This document shows, piece after piece, positions 34,156 through 42,719 of a DNA stretch of 46,797 nucleotides. The notes beneath the pieces are model-generated. The model saw only the letters and a list, made by a program, of their open reading frames with translations. It ran no database searches and was not told the origin of the DNA. This DNA is from Flavobacteriales bacterium (GTDB taxonomy: Bacteria > Bacteroidota > Bacteroidia > Flavobacteriales_D > Sanyastnellaceae). The DNA lies in assembly GCA_016780385.1 (NCBI GenBank), contig JADHLY010000010.1:1-46797 (forward strand), written 5' to 3'. A program made the translations under genes and the position numbers. How positions within the stretch are numbered: the first letter of the stretch is position 1; the number at the start of each line of letters is the position of its first letter.

Positions 34156-37100
34156 ATGCAAACGGCACGCCGTAACCCGGGTGGAAATCCCATCGTATGG
34201 AATCATATGGTCCTTCGTCACTGGTTCCTTCTCACCCTCGCGTTTGCTGCTTCAGTCTGCATCAAACCAGGCGTGAAGGCCCAGTGCCCCGTGTTTACCG
34301 GAACCGAGACGGTCGAAGCACTGCCCGCGACCCTGGCAACGCCTCACTGGTTTCAATGCGTAGGGAGCGTCACTGCTGACCCCGGAACGTTCAACTTTAA
34401 CCTCTCTGCGATTCCCGCCACCCACACCGGAGTGGTCATCGATTGGGGGGATGGTTCACCGCTCGAAAACATCGGAAACTGGGATGGCGCCTCGGCGATC
34501 CCACACACCTACAGCGCAGATGAATGGCAAACATTCACCATCACGGTGACCACCAATGCCTGCCCATCGGGCCAGCAAGGCATTGTCGTCTATGAGCCCG
34601 AAAACCCCGGTGCCGTATTGGTGTATGGCGACAACAACGCCGGCTGTGCCCCCTTTGACGCTTTCCCCAAGGTGGACATCAACCTCGCCTTCAGTCCCAC
34701 GTGGAGCTTCAGCCTCGACTGGGGCGATGGGTCCGCTCCGGACAATTTCACCATGGAAGAGGTCCTCACCCAACCGGAATACGACACCCTCAAATTCACC
34801 TCCAGCGGTGGCGATGAGATTTACCGCATCCTCGGTGCCAACCACGTTTACAGCGCCGATGGCTGCGCCTTGGGAGAGTGCGACCACACCCTCACCTTGA
34901 CCTATTCCAATTTCTGCTCTGTACGGGGTGCCAACAACCCCTTTGTACCCGGTGGAAGCATCGTCGGTACAGGATACAAGGAAGCTTCCCTCGGAAACGC
35001 CTTCCTCACCTGGGATATCGATGAAGCGGAAATCGAAGTGGCCGAGCCAGTGCTCTGTTGGCCCAATGCTGAAACCACCGTCAACAACAGTGCCTGCGCC
35101 AATTGCTGCGACGCTTCCGAAGGCAACAACATCGGCGGCAACGGCACGGTGCGCATGGAAAAGTGGGACTTCGGCGCTGGAACCTTTACCGGGACTGGGC
35201 CTGACCCCACCGATTGGATCGAGTGGAGCGACGATTGCAGCAGCACCTACGACCACCCGGTTTCCTTTCCCGGACCTGGCGTCTACACCGTCACCCTCTA
35301 CACGCAGAACCACTGCGGCGTGGACACCGCCACGCGCGAAATCATGGTCACCCCGCCCCCCACGGTGACGGCGTCCGCTGACCTCACGACCCTGTGCCCA
35401 GGAGAACAGTTCCAGTTCGACGCGGTCAGCTGGGACGCGGATTTCCCACTCACCGCTGATGACCTGAGCTTCAACTTTACCTACGGCAACGGCGCATTTT
35501 CCATGGCGATCGAAATGGTGGATGGCTTGATCCCCTTCGAGAACATCCCCAATCAACCTGGCTACGTCTATGACAATGCCGGCGTCTACAATGCCGCGGT
35601 GCAGGTGTTCCCCACCTTGGCCGCGGGCTGCGCGGGCATCGGGACCATCCCGGTGACGGTCCTTCCGCCACCCACTGCCGGATTCACCTTGCCTTCAGAC
35701 ACCTGCGCTGACAACCTGACCGTCACACCTGTCGACGCATCGCTGGATGCCGTGGATTACAGCTGGACCTTGGACGGAACTGGCGTGATTGGCAGTACCT
35801 CTGCCCCTCCCGAAGTCACCTTGAACGGACCGGGCGCCTTTGCTTTCACCCTCGAGGTCACCTCTGCAAACGGCTGCAGTGACACCTTCAACGAGGACAT
35901 CGTGCTGGCTTCAGTGCCCCAGGCGGCCTTCACTTCCGAAAGCGCTTGCATCGGCTCACCCATCCTGTTGGACGCCAGCAGCTCCAGCACCGACGCGACC
36001 CAAGGTGGCCCCATCACGCAGTACACCTGGACGGTCAACGGCGCCCCACTTAGCGGCGAAACGGCCTCCTACGTCCTCGAGACTGCGGGCACCTACCCCG
36101 TAACGCTTGAGGTCACGACCTCCACAGGCTGTTCTGACGGCACGACGGGATCAGCCACAGTCCTGCCCACTCCTGGCATCGCCTTGGCCACAAGCGACAC
36201 GATTGGATGCAGCCCCTTTGTGCTGCCCCTCGTCGCCACTGACACCACAGGTGGCGTGGCCAACAATGCGCTCAATTGGAATTTCGGCCACGGTTCGAAC
36301 AACCAGTTGGACGGAGATGGCACACACACATGGCCGGCCAACAACGGAGAAGACACCCTCCAATACACCGTCACCGTAGAGGCCGGCATCGGCACCTGTT
36401 CAGATACCAAATCCCTGACGGTTTCGGTCGCCCCTGCCCCCTTCGTACAGACCAGCGGTGGTGAAGTGTGCAGTGGCCAATCCTTCAGCTTCGAAGGCAG
36501 CGCGTTCAACCTCGGTGAGGACGGCACATGGTTCTGGGAGGTGGACAATGTCTGGTCCACAGCCGCCACAGACTACGGCACCATCACAAGCGATTTCGAA
36601 GGCTTCTCGTTTACGTTCGTCAACCCCGACCAGGTCACCGACACCGTGTCCATCGAAGTCGATGTGCAGCGGCCCAATGGCTGCGCCGCTTCCAACACCG
36701 CCACCCTTTTGGTCCGGCCCGAGTTTGCTCCGGCGATTGAAGACGTCGCAGGGTGCGTGCCGTTTGCCTTGACAACCCCCAATCAAGTGGCCATCAGCGT
36801 GGACTGGGATTTCGGTGATCCCGCCAATCCTGACCCGGAGGGCGCAACCGCCCACCTGTACACCGCACCTGGCACTTACGGGGTCACCGCAACGGGGGTC
36901 AGCGTCTTTGGCTGTGCCGGTGACAACTCAGCCACTGTTGAAGTTTACGACACCCCCAACCCCAGCATTTCGGCCCAGGATGCCTTGTGCGCGCCTGAGC
37001 CCGTTCAACCGCAGCGCTCAGACACGGGAACCGATGGCGCCACCTCGTGGACCCTCCAAGTCGACCTCGGAACGACCTATCCGTGGAATGGCAGCCCCGA

Positions 37101-39129
37101 TACCTTGATCCAACTCAATCCGGGCACGCACTTGCTCACCCTCCTCGCCACCAATGACGAGGGGTGCTCAGCTGAGACGAGCACAACCGTGCTGGTGCAA
37201 GAAGAAGTCACCGCCGCATTTTCCCTGCCGGAAGGCGGCTGCGAACCCATCGCGTTTGGCATCGAGACGTTCGACATGTCCCCCGGCGCCTTGGCCACTT
37301 GGATCATCGACACCCCCTTTGGCACCGACACCGTCAACAGCACCACCCCGACCGCGCCTACATGGACGGCCAACCCTGCCGCACCTGGAATGACGGGCTC
37401 CACAGCGACCTACAGCGTCGAACTTCAAGTGGTCAACCCCTTGACCGGATGCACCGCCATGGCCCAAGACTCCATTGCCGTGCAGCCCCAACCCGTGGGG
37501 CAGCTGGTCATCGAAGGCCTCAGTGGATGCGATGTCCTGGCGACGTTCAGCTACACCGGCATCGCGGACTCGCTCATTTGGAATTTCGGCGACCCTTTTG
37601 CCCCAGATGCCGAGACGACAACATTCAATAGCATCTCGCACGCCTACCCAAATCCACTGGGCACCGGTTATCAAACCTTGGCATCGGTGACGGCCATTTC
37701 CTCAGGTTGTGCGGACTTTGACGAAGTCAGCCTCAATGTACCCGCCCTGCCGACCGCTGACTTCAATGTGCCCGACACCCTGTGCATGGGCGAACCCCTC
37801 GTCTTGGAGAACCTGTCTACTGGCATCCCCTTGGATTTGGGAACGGCCAGCGGCGCTTGGACTTGGCAAATTGGCGGTGAAACCCTGATCGGGTTCGAGC
37901 CCACGGCTCCCGTGGCGGATACCACCTTACTCGGCACCACTCCATTCTCCAACGCGCTGTTGCCCCTCTCATTGAACGTGGTGCATCCGGAAAACGGCTG
38001 CAGCGACGCCATCTCTGCGCAGGTGGTTGTGCTCGGTGTGCCGCAAGCCAGCTTCATCCTGACCCCAGATGTGGACTTCGAAGCGCCATACGAGACCAAT
38101 GTCATCGACCTGAATCAAGGGCCCACCGGCACCACCACAGATTGGAACATCGAAGCCGGTGGCACCCTTGATGCTGCAGGCGGCACCATCTCATGGGCCG
38201 ACGATGCCTACGGCACCCACCTTGTCGAAGTGACCTTGGACAACTTCGGTTGCTCTGATTCCTACTCAACGGCCATTACCCTTGTGCCACCGCCGCCAAC
38301 AGTGAGCTTCGCGGGCGACACGGTGAGCTGCGCACCACTGCAGGCCGTATTCGAAGCGACCATTGGCAGCGCAGTGGACAGCCTCGTATGGTCGTTCGGA
38401 CAAGGCTCCGGGCGCACTGTGACCAGCTTGTTTGAAGCACCCATCACCTTTGCGTACTACGAACCCGGCACCTATCAGGTGTGGGTCAGTGCCTATGGAC
38501 CGGGCGGCACCGCGACCTCCGAGCCCCAAACCGTAGAAGTGTTGGAACAGGTCAATGCGGGATTCACCTTGTTCCCCAGCGAATGCGTAGAGGTGGGAGA
38601 TGTGGTGGAGTTCACCCCGAACTTCGCCTACCCCGACGCGAGCTACAGCTGGCAGTTTGGAGACGGTTCGTCGCTCGAGGTTTCCGATGGCAGCATCGTC
38701 ACCCACACGTATTCCGAAGCGGGTGATCCGTCCATCACCCTGGTCATCGAAAACGCCCTCTGCGCAGACAGCACGTCCCGCTCGGCTTGCATCATCGAGT
38801 TCCAAGGGGGCTCCGTCGGTGTGCCCTCGGCCTTTACCCCCACCTTTGGTGGTGACGGTAGCGGTGCCCAAGCCTATGGGGACGACGACCTCCGGGACAA
38901 CGACGTCTTCTTCCCGCAGCTCAGAGGCACCCCGGTGGCCTACAGCTTTACGATCTATAACCGTTGGGGTGAACAGATTTTCAGCGCTTCCGACCCGAAC
39001 ATTGGGTGGAACGGACACTTCCAGGGCAAGCTCTGCAAACAAGACGTGTACGTATGGCGGGTCGCCGCTGTATTTCTTGACGGCACCTCAGTGGAGCAGG
39101 CCGGTGACGTGACCTTGATCAGACGATGA
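34156..39129 (+). CDS. Large PKD-repeat protein with T9SS C-terminal domain
   Basis: A 1657-residue secreted protein. The signal peptide is WFLLTLAFAASVCIKPGVKAQ (in two parts: WFLLTLAFAAS, GVKAQ); translation may begin at 34156 or at the ATG at 34207. PKD-like modules repeat through the chain, recognisable by DWGDGS (near 95 and 190), WDFGDP, WNFGDP and WQFGDGSS, and by -HTYS-/-AGTYPVTL- strands. Cysteines recur throughout. The final 100 residues (VPSAFTP, DNDVFFPQLRG, FTIYNRWGEQIFSA, GWNGHFQG, DVTLIRR) form the gliding-motility-associated type-B T9SS sorting domain. It is probably a surface adhesin. The PorP/SprF gene overlaps its stop. Confidence 0.9.
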   Translation: MQTARRNPGGNPIVWNHMVLRHWFLLTLAFAASVCIKPGVKAQCPVFTGTETVEALPATLATPHWFQCVGSVTADPGTFNFNLSAIPATHTGVVIDWGDGSPLENIGNWDGASAIPHTYSADEWQTFTITVTTNACPSGQQGIVVYEPENPGAVLVYGDNNAGCAPFDAFPKVDINLAFSPTWSFSLDWGDGSAPDNFTMEEVLTQPEYDTLKFTSSGGDEIYRILGANHVYSADGCALGECDHTLTLTYSNFCSVRGANNPFVPGGSIVGTGYKEASLGNAFLTWDIDEAEIEVAEPVLCWPNAETTVNNSACANCCDASEGNNIGGNGTVRMEKWDFGAGTFTGTGPDPTDWIEWSDDCSSTYDHPVSFPGPGVYTVTLYTQNHCGVDTATREIMVTPPPTVTASADLTTLCPGEQFQFDAVSWDADFPLTADDLSFNFTYGNGAFSMAIEMVDGLIPFENIPNQPGYVYDNAGVYNAAVQVFPTLAAGCAGIGTIPVTVLPPPTAGFTLPSDTCADNLTVTPVDASLDAVDYSWTLDGTGVIGSTSAPPEVTLNGPGAFAFTLEVTSANGCSDTFNEDIVLASVPQAAFTSESACIGSPILLDASSSSTDATQGGPITQYTWTVNGAPLSGETASYVLETAGTYPVTLEVTTSTGCSDGTTGSATVLPTPGIALATSDTIGCSPFVLPLVATDTTGGVANNALNWNFGHGSNNQLDGDGTHTWPANNGEDTLQYTVTVEAGIGTCSDTKSLTVSVAPAPFVQTSGGEVCSGQSFSFEGSAFNLGEDGTWFWEVDNVWSTAATDYGTITSDFEGFSFTFVNPDQVTDTVSIEVDVQRPNGCAASNTATLLVRPEFAPAIEDVAGCVPFALTTPNQVAISVDWDFGDPANPDPEGATAHLYTAPGTYGVTATGVSVFGCAGDNSATVEVYDTPNPSISAQDALCAPEPVQPQRSDTGTDGATSWTLQVDLGTTYPWNGSPDTLIQLNPGTHLLTLLATNDEGCSAETSTTVLVQEEVTAAFSLPEGGCEPIAFGIETFDMSPGALATWIIDTPFGTDTVNSTTPTAPTWTANPAAPGMTGSTATYSVELQVVNPLTGCTAMAQDSIAVQPQPVGQLVIEGLSGCDVLATFSYTGIADSLIWNFGDPFAPDAETTTFNSISHAYPNPLGTGYQTLASVTAISSGCADFDEVSLNVPALPTADFNVPDTLCMGEPLVLENLSTGIPLDLGTASGAWTWQIGGETLIGFEPTAPVADTTLLGTTPFSNALLPLSLNVVHPENGCSDAISAQVVVLGVPQASFILTPDVDFEAPYETNVIDLNQGPTGTTTDWNIEAGGTLDAAGGTISWADDAYGTHLVEVTLDNFGCSDSYSTAITLVPPPPTVSFAGDTVSCAPLQAVFEATIGSAVDSLVWSFGQGSGRTVTSLFEAPITFAYYEPGTYQVWVSAYGPGGTATSEPQTVEVLEQVNAGFTLFPSECVEVGDVVEFTPNFAYPDASYSWQFGDGSSLEVSDGSIVTHTYSEAGDPSITLVIENALCADSTSRSACIIEFQGGSVGVPSAFTPTFGGDGSGAQAYGDDDLRDNDVFFPQLRGTPVAYSFTIYNRWGEQIFSASDPNIGWNGHFQGKLCKQDVYVWRVAAVFLDGTSVEQAGDVTLIRR

Positions 39130-40169
39130 TGGCAATTCGAAATACAACCTTCGCCGGCGCGCTGCTCGGTCTGGTCATGATCGCCGCTGGGGGTTCGGAG
39201 GCCCATGCCCAAGACCCTCAGCTCACGCAATTCTATGCGGCAGCGACCCACCTCAATCCCGCCTTCGCAGGCGGCACCCTCGAGAACAGGGTCAGCTTCC
39301 ACTACCGGAACCAATGGCCCGGCATGCCCGGTAGGTTTGTGAGCTATGGCGCGTCCTACGACGTATTCATCCCCAAGATCAACAGTGGAATCGGGGTGGT
39401 ATTTTCCTCAGATGAAGCGGGCACAGGGGCTTTGGGTTCGAGCTCCTTTGGGTTTCAATACAGCTATGAAGTGCCCCTCGGCGAGCGGCTGTCCTTCCGG
39501 CCGGGACTGCAACTCGGATGGAGCAGCAGGGGTTTGCTCAATTGGAACGACTTGGTCTTTGGCGATCAGATCAACCGGGGAACGGCGGGTTCCGGAGCCA
39601 CCGGCTCGCTGGAAGGTCTGCAGAACTTCCAACTGGTGCGCAACTATTTCGATGTCGCCGCAGGCGGCGTCATTTACAGCAAGCGCATGTGGCTCGGCAT
39701 GAGCAGCCGCCACCTGAACAGCCCCTCCGAAAGCCTCACCGATGCCACCACGGCCCCTGTGCCCATTTGGTTCAGCGCCCACGGCGGTGTGCGAATTCCG
39801 GTCGACGGAGGACCAACGGGTGCGGACCAAGACTTGCTCTTCGTGGCTTCTTACCGGTCACAAGGCACGTTTGACCAGATGGACTTCGGCTTCAGCATGG
39901 ACAGCCCCTTCCTCACCTACGGAATCTCCTACCGGCAAATCCTGATGAAATCCGCCCCAGACGGTGCGCCCAATCACGATGCCATTTCCTTGTTGCTGGG
40001 CTTGACGGAAGAGAATTTCCGGGTCGGCTACAGCTATGACATCACGGTGTCCACCTTGGGCTGGGGCATCACCGATGGTGCGCACGAGATCACCCTGAGT
40101 TATGTGTGGCGGACGCCCAGTCATTTGCGGACGCGGCCCCACCGCATCCTGCCTTGCGCCGAATTCTAA
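39126..40169 (+). CDS. PorP/SprF family type IX secretion outer-membrane protein
   Basis: A 347-residue predicted outer-membrane barrel starting at an ATG that overlaps the stop of the PKD gene. A signal peptide ends near EAHAQ (about 28). The PorP/SprF signature follows: DPQLTQFYAAATHLNPAFAG, then FHYRNQWPGMPGRFVSYGAS and YDVFIPKINSGIGVVF. SprF-type proteins are needed for secretion or anchoring of a specific neighbouring T9SS cargo with a type-B domain. The direct overlap makes this pairing with the PKD protein almost certain. It converges with murB with a 9-base gap. Confidence 0.95.
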   Translation: MMAIRNTTFAGALLGLVMIAAGGSEAHAQDPQLTQFYAAATHLNPAFAGGTLENRVSFHYRNQWPGMPGRFVSYGASYDVFIPKINSGIGVVFSSDEAGTGALGSSSFGFQYSYEVPLGERLSFRPGLQLGWSSRGLLNWNDLVFGDQINRGTAGSGATGSLEGLQNFQLVRNYFDVAAGGVIYSKRMWLGMSSRHLNSPSESLTDATTAPVPIWFSAHGGVRIPVDGGPTGADQDLLFVASYRSQGTFDQMDFGFSMDSPFLTYGISYRQILMKSAPDGAPNHDAISLLLGLTEENFRVGYSYDITVSTLGWGITDGAHEITLSYVWRTPSHLRTRPHRILPCAEF

Positions 40170-40178
40170 GCCTGGCCC

Positions 40179-41201
40179 TTAGGGTGCGGGCAGCACGTTG
40201 ACCTCCCGCTCCAGTTTCACCCCGAAACGGTCGAGGACATCGGCCTGAACGTCCTGCGCCAGCTGTAAGATCTCTGCGCCTTGGGCCCCGCCTTTGTGGA
40301 CCAACACGAGGGCTTGGCGGTCGTGAACGCCATGGGTGCCGCGGTCGTGCCCCTTCCATCCCGCTTGATCAATCAGCCATCCCGCTGCAAGCTTGATGCC
40401 ACCGGGCGCAGGGTAGTGCGGCATGTCGGGGAAGCGGGCTACCAATGCAGCATGGCGGTCTGCATCCACTACGGGGTTCTTGAAGAAGCTGCCGGCATTG
40501 CCCAAAACGGCCGGATCAGGCAGTTTGCTCCTCCGGATACCAATCACCGCATCGGACACTGCCCGAGGCGTGGGGTCATGCACCCCAGCTTCCTCCAAAG
40601 CTTGGCGAATCGCACCGTAGTCCAACCTCAGTTCCGGGACATCCAACAGCTGAAAGGTGACCGACGTGATCACATAGCGGCCCTTTAGTGCGCGCTTGAA
40701 TACGCTCTCCCTGTAGCCAAATGCGCAATCCGAATGGTCAAACCGGTGGGTCTCACCCGTGGCGATTTCCACTGCTTCCAAAGCGTGAAACCGCTCTTCC
40801 AGCTCAACGCCATAGGCCCCGATGTTCTGCATGGGGCCTGCACCGGTGCTGCCGGGAATGAGCGAGAGGTTCTCCAAGCCATACCAATTCCGGTCCAAGG
40901 CCTCCATCACGAATGCATGCCAGCCCACTCCGGCCCCAACCTGCACGAGGGGGCCCTTCTCCGTCCGGCCTATTTCGCGAATCCCCGATACCTCCATCCG
41001 CAGGACCAAACCCGGCAAGTCTCCCGTCAAAAGCACGTTACTGCCGCCGCCCAATATGTGCAATGGACCACCGCGGTGGTGGTGCCACTCCAACGCTTCT
41101 TTGACCTCATCCTCTGAAGTACACGCCGCGAAATGCGCAGCGCGGGCGGGCAACCCGAAGGTGGTCAGTTCTGCTAGGGGGTGGTGATCCAGTATCCGCA
41201 C
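40179..41201 (-). CDS. murB: UDP-N-acetylenolpyruvoylglucosamine reductase
   Basis: A 340-residue FAD enzyme that reduces UDP-GlcNAc-enolpyruvate to UDP-MurNAc for peptidoglycan. Family motifs are LGGGSNVLLTGDLPGLVLRM (about 50-69), SLIPGSTGAGPMQNIGAYG (about 112-130), FGYRESVFK and GNAGSFFKNPVV, where the serine is the catalytic proton donor. The pattern and length are those of type I MurB (E. coli-like, 342 residues). The start is a GTG at 41201, since no ATG precedes the conserved N-terminus HHPLAELTTFG. Confidence 0.96.
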   Translation of the reverse strand: MRILDHHPLAELTTFGLPARAAHFAACTSEDEVKEALEWHHHRGGPLHILGGGSNVLLTGDLPGLVLRMEVSGIREIGRTEKGPLVQVGAGVGWHAFVMEALDRNWYGLENLSLIPGSTGAGPMQNIGAYGVELEERFHALEAVEIATGETHRFDHSDCAFGYRESVFKRALKGRYVITSVTFQLLDVPELRLDYGAIRQALEEAGVHDPTPRAVSDAVIGIRRSKLPDPAVLGNAGSFFKNPVVDADRHAALVARFPDMPHYPAPGGIKLAAGWLIDQAGWKGHDRGTHGVHDRQALVLVHKGGAQGAEILQLAQDVQADVLDRFGVKLEREVNVLPAP

Positions 41202-41235
41202 GCCACGAATAAACGGCGCACAAAGGGGCTTATTT

Positions 41236-41505
41236 TCAAGATGCCCCGAAGCGTTCCAACCGTTCGATGTTGCTTACCTCAAGGCGGTATTCATCCTCGG
41301 TGAGCGGCCGCATGAGTCCAGACTGCAGCCGTTCGAGCAAAGCGGCGATGTGCAAGCGGTCTGCATAGGTCTTGACCACCATTTCGTGCACCGCGTAGCG
41401 CGCGCCCATTTGCTGGTGTTCCAGCACCCGATCCGGTGCCGTATGCGCATAGATGGACCTCCCATCGGGGGTCGAGAACCAAACCGCAGCAAAACCTTCT
41501 GCCAT
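41236..41505 (-). CDS. Conserved-looking hypothetical protein, 89 residues
   Basis: An 89-residue soluble protein that I do not recognise. It has a short strand-rich start (GFAAVWFSTPDGRSIYAHT), then mostly helix with many charges (RYAVHEMVVKTYADRLHIAALLERL, in parts: RYAVHEMVVKTYADRL, IAALLERLQSGL) and an acidic/basic tail (EDEYRLEVSNIERLERFGAS). There are no cysteines, no signal peptide and no membrane segment. It is real rather than spurious by its codon use and by a TAATTTTC box 4 bases before its ATG. It lies upstream of murB on the same strand, 34 bases away, and diverges from the thioredoxin gene. Confidence 0.7.
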   Translation of the reverse strand: MAEGFAAVWFSTPDGRSIYAHTAPDRVLEHQQMGARYAVHEMVVKTYADRLHIAALLERLQSGLMRPLTEDEYRLEVSNIERLERFGAS

Positions 41506-41509
41506 TCGC

Positions 41510-41517
41510 GAAAATTA
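41510..41517 (-). promoter_or_regulatory. Candidate -7 box of the 89-residue gene
   Basis: The minus strand reads TAATTTTC followed by G, near TAnnTTTG, 4 bases before the ATG at 41505. It might also serve murB downstream. Confidence 0.35.
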
Positions 41518-41554
41518 GCGCAGCATAAGCCATCGTTTTTCGGAACTTCAAGCC

Positions 41555-42106
41555 ATGACCTCCCCCCATCCATTTTCCAACCTTCGGAAGGCAATACCCG
41601 CGCTGGGGTGTGCGCTCTTGTGCGCCTGTGCCACGCCATCGTCGGCCCAAGATGACCGCGGATACCGCGTCGATGTCGGGGATCCTATCCCCGCCTTTTC
41701 ACTGACCGACCTCGAAGGCCGAACGTGGTCCAACGAAGCCCTCCTGGGGCAAGTGTACATCCTCCAATTCACGGCATCGTGGTGCAGTGTATGCCGCAAA
41801 GAGATGCCCCACCTCGAGGAAAGGGTATGGCAAGCCTTCAAGGAAGATGGCCTCGTACTCCTGGGGGTCGATCTCGATGAGCCCGCCGAAAAAGTGCGCA
41901 GCCTCGGCGAAGATACCGGGGTCACCTACCCCCTATGCTTGGACCCTGGCGGCGCCCTCTTTTCGGCCATTACGGTGCCAAAGGCCGGTGTAACGCGCAA
42001 TGTGGTGGTGGACAGGGAGGGGCAGATTGCATTTCTGACCCGGCTATTTGACGAAGCGGAATTTGGGGCGATGTTGGCCGCGGTGGAAGACCTATTGGAA
42101 GATTGA
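41555..42106 (+). CDS. TlpA/ResA-like periplasmic thioredoxin-fold protein
   Basis: A 183-residue secreted thiol-disulphide protein. An N-terminal signal sequence (hydrophobic about 14-28; CALLCACATPSSAQ allows either signal peptidase) precedes DPIPAFSLTDLEGRTWS, the usual TlpA/ResA/AhpC-TSA entry. The redox site is FTASWCSVCRKEMPHLEE with a CSVC pair near residues 76-79. A cis-proline-type segment VPKAGVTRNVVVDREG (T/V-x-x-x-P) follows. It may keep periplasmic haem or copper proteins reduced. The TPR gene starts one base after its stop codon. Confidence 0.88.
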   Translation: MTSPHPFSNLRKAIPALGCALLCACATPSSAQDDRGYRVDVGDPIPAFSLTDLEGRTWSNEALLGQVYILQFTASWCSVCRKEMPHLEERVWQAFKEDGLVLLGVDLDEPAEKVRSLGEDTGVTYPLCLDPGGALFSAITVPKAGVTRNVVVDREGQIAFLTRLFDEAEFGAMLAAVEDLLED

Positions 42107-42107
42107 G

Positions 42108-42719
42108 ATGAGCAACGACCCGACACAACGCCGCAAAAAGGCCGAGTCCCTGTACGCTGAAAAGCAATGGGCTGAGGCCGCTCAACTGTTTGAGGGTCTG
42201 CGGTCCGAAGCCGCCGCCCAAGGGCAACCAGAAGACGGTGACCTCATCCACGACCACGCTGTCTGCATTTTTCAGCTCGGCAGGACCAAGGAAGCCCTGC
42301 AGCAGTTCGACCGGGCTGTGGAACTGGAACCTGACCACCCCTATCGCTATGCTTCCCGCGCCTGGATTCGGGCCGCAATGAAAGACGTCGATGGCGCCAT
42401 CGAGGATTACCGGAAGGCCATCGAGCTTGACCCAGACGATGCCATTGCCCTCAACAACCTCGGCCTCCTCGAAGAGCAATACGGCATGCGCAAATCGGCG
42501 CAAGAGCGATTCCGCAGGGCGGATACCCTCATGGGCATCCTCAAAGACGCCGGTGTTGACCCCCCACAGGAAGCCGAACCGACGCCGACTCCTCCCCAGA
42601 AGGAAACCGAAGAACCTACTCCTCATTCTTCCGTCCTGCGAGAAATGGGCGCCGTCTTCACCAGCAAAACCAGGCGCAAGGAATTCCTCAACTTCATCAG
42701 GAAAGGGTTCCGCGGATGA
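42108..42719 (+). CDS. TPR-repeat protein
   Basis: A 203-residue protein with no signal peptide. Three or more tetratricopeptide repeats span residues 5-140: AESLYAEKQWAEAAQLFEGL, DHAVCIFQLGRTKEALQQFD and RAWIRAAMKDVDGAIEDYRK, each followed by the second helix, then LNNLGLLEEQYGMRKSAQERF. A proline/glutamate-rich linker (about 150-172) leads to a basic C-terminal tail (TSKTRRKEFLNFIRKGF). It probably serves as a binding scaffold. The AddB-type gene starts within its stop codon (ATGA), so the two are translationally coupled; a role with that nuclease is only inferred. Confidence 0.88.
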   Translation: MSNDPTQRRKKAESLYAEKQWAEAAQLFEGLRSEAAAQGQPEDGDLIHDHAVCIFQLGRTKEALQQFDRAVELEPDHPYRYASRAWIRAAMKDVDGAIEDYRKAIELDPDDAIALNNLGLLEEQYGMRKSAQERFRRADTLMGILKDAGVDPPQEAEPTPTPPQKETEEPTPHSSVLREMGAVFTSKTRRKEFLNFIRKGFRG

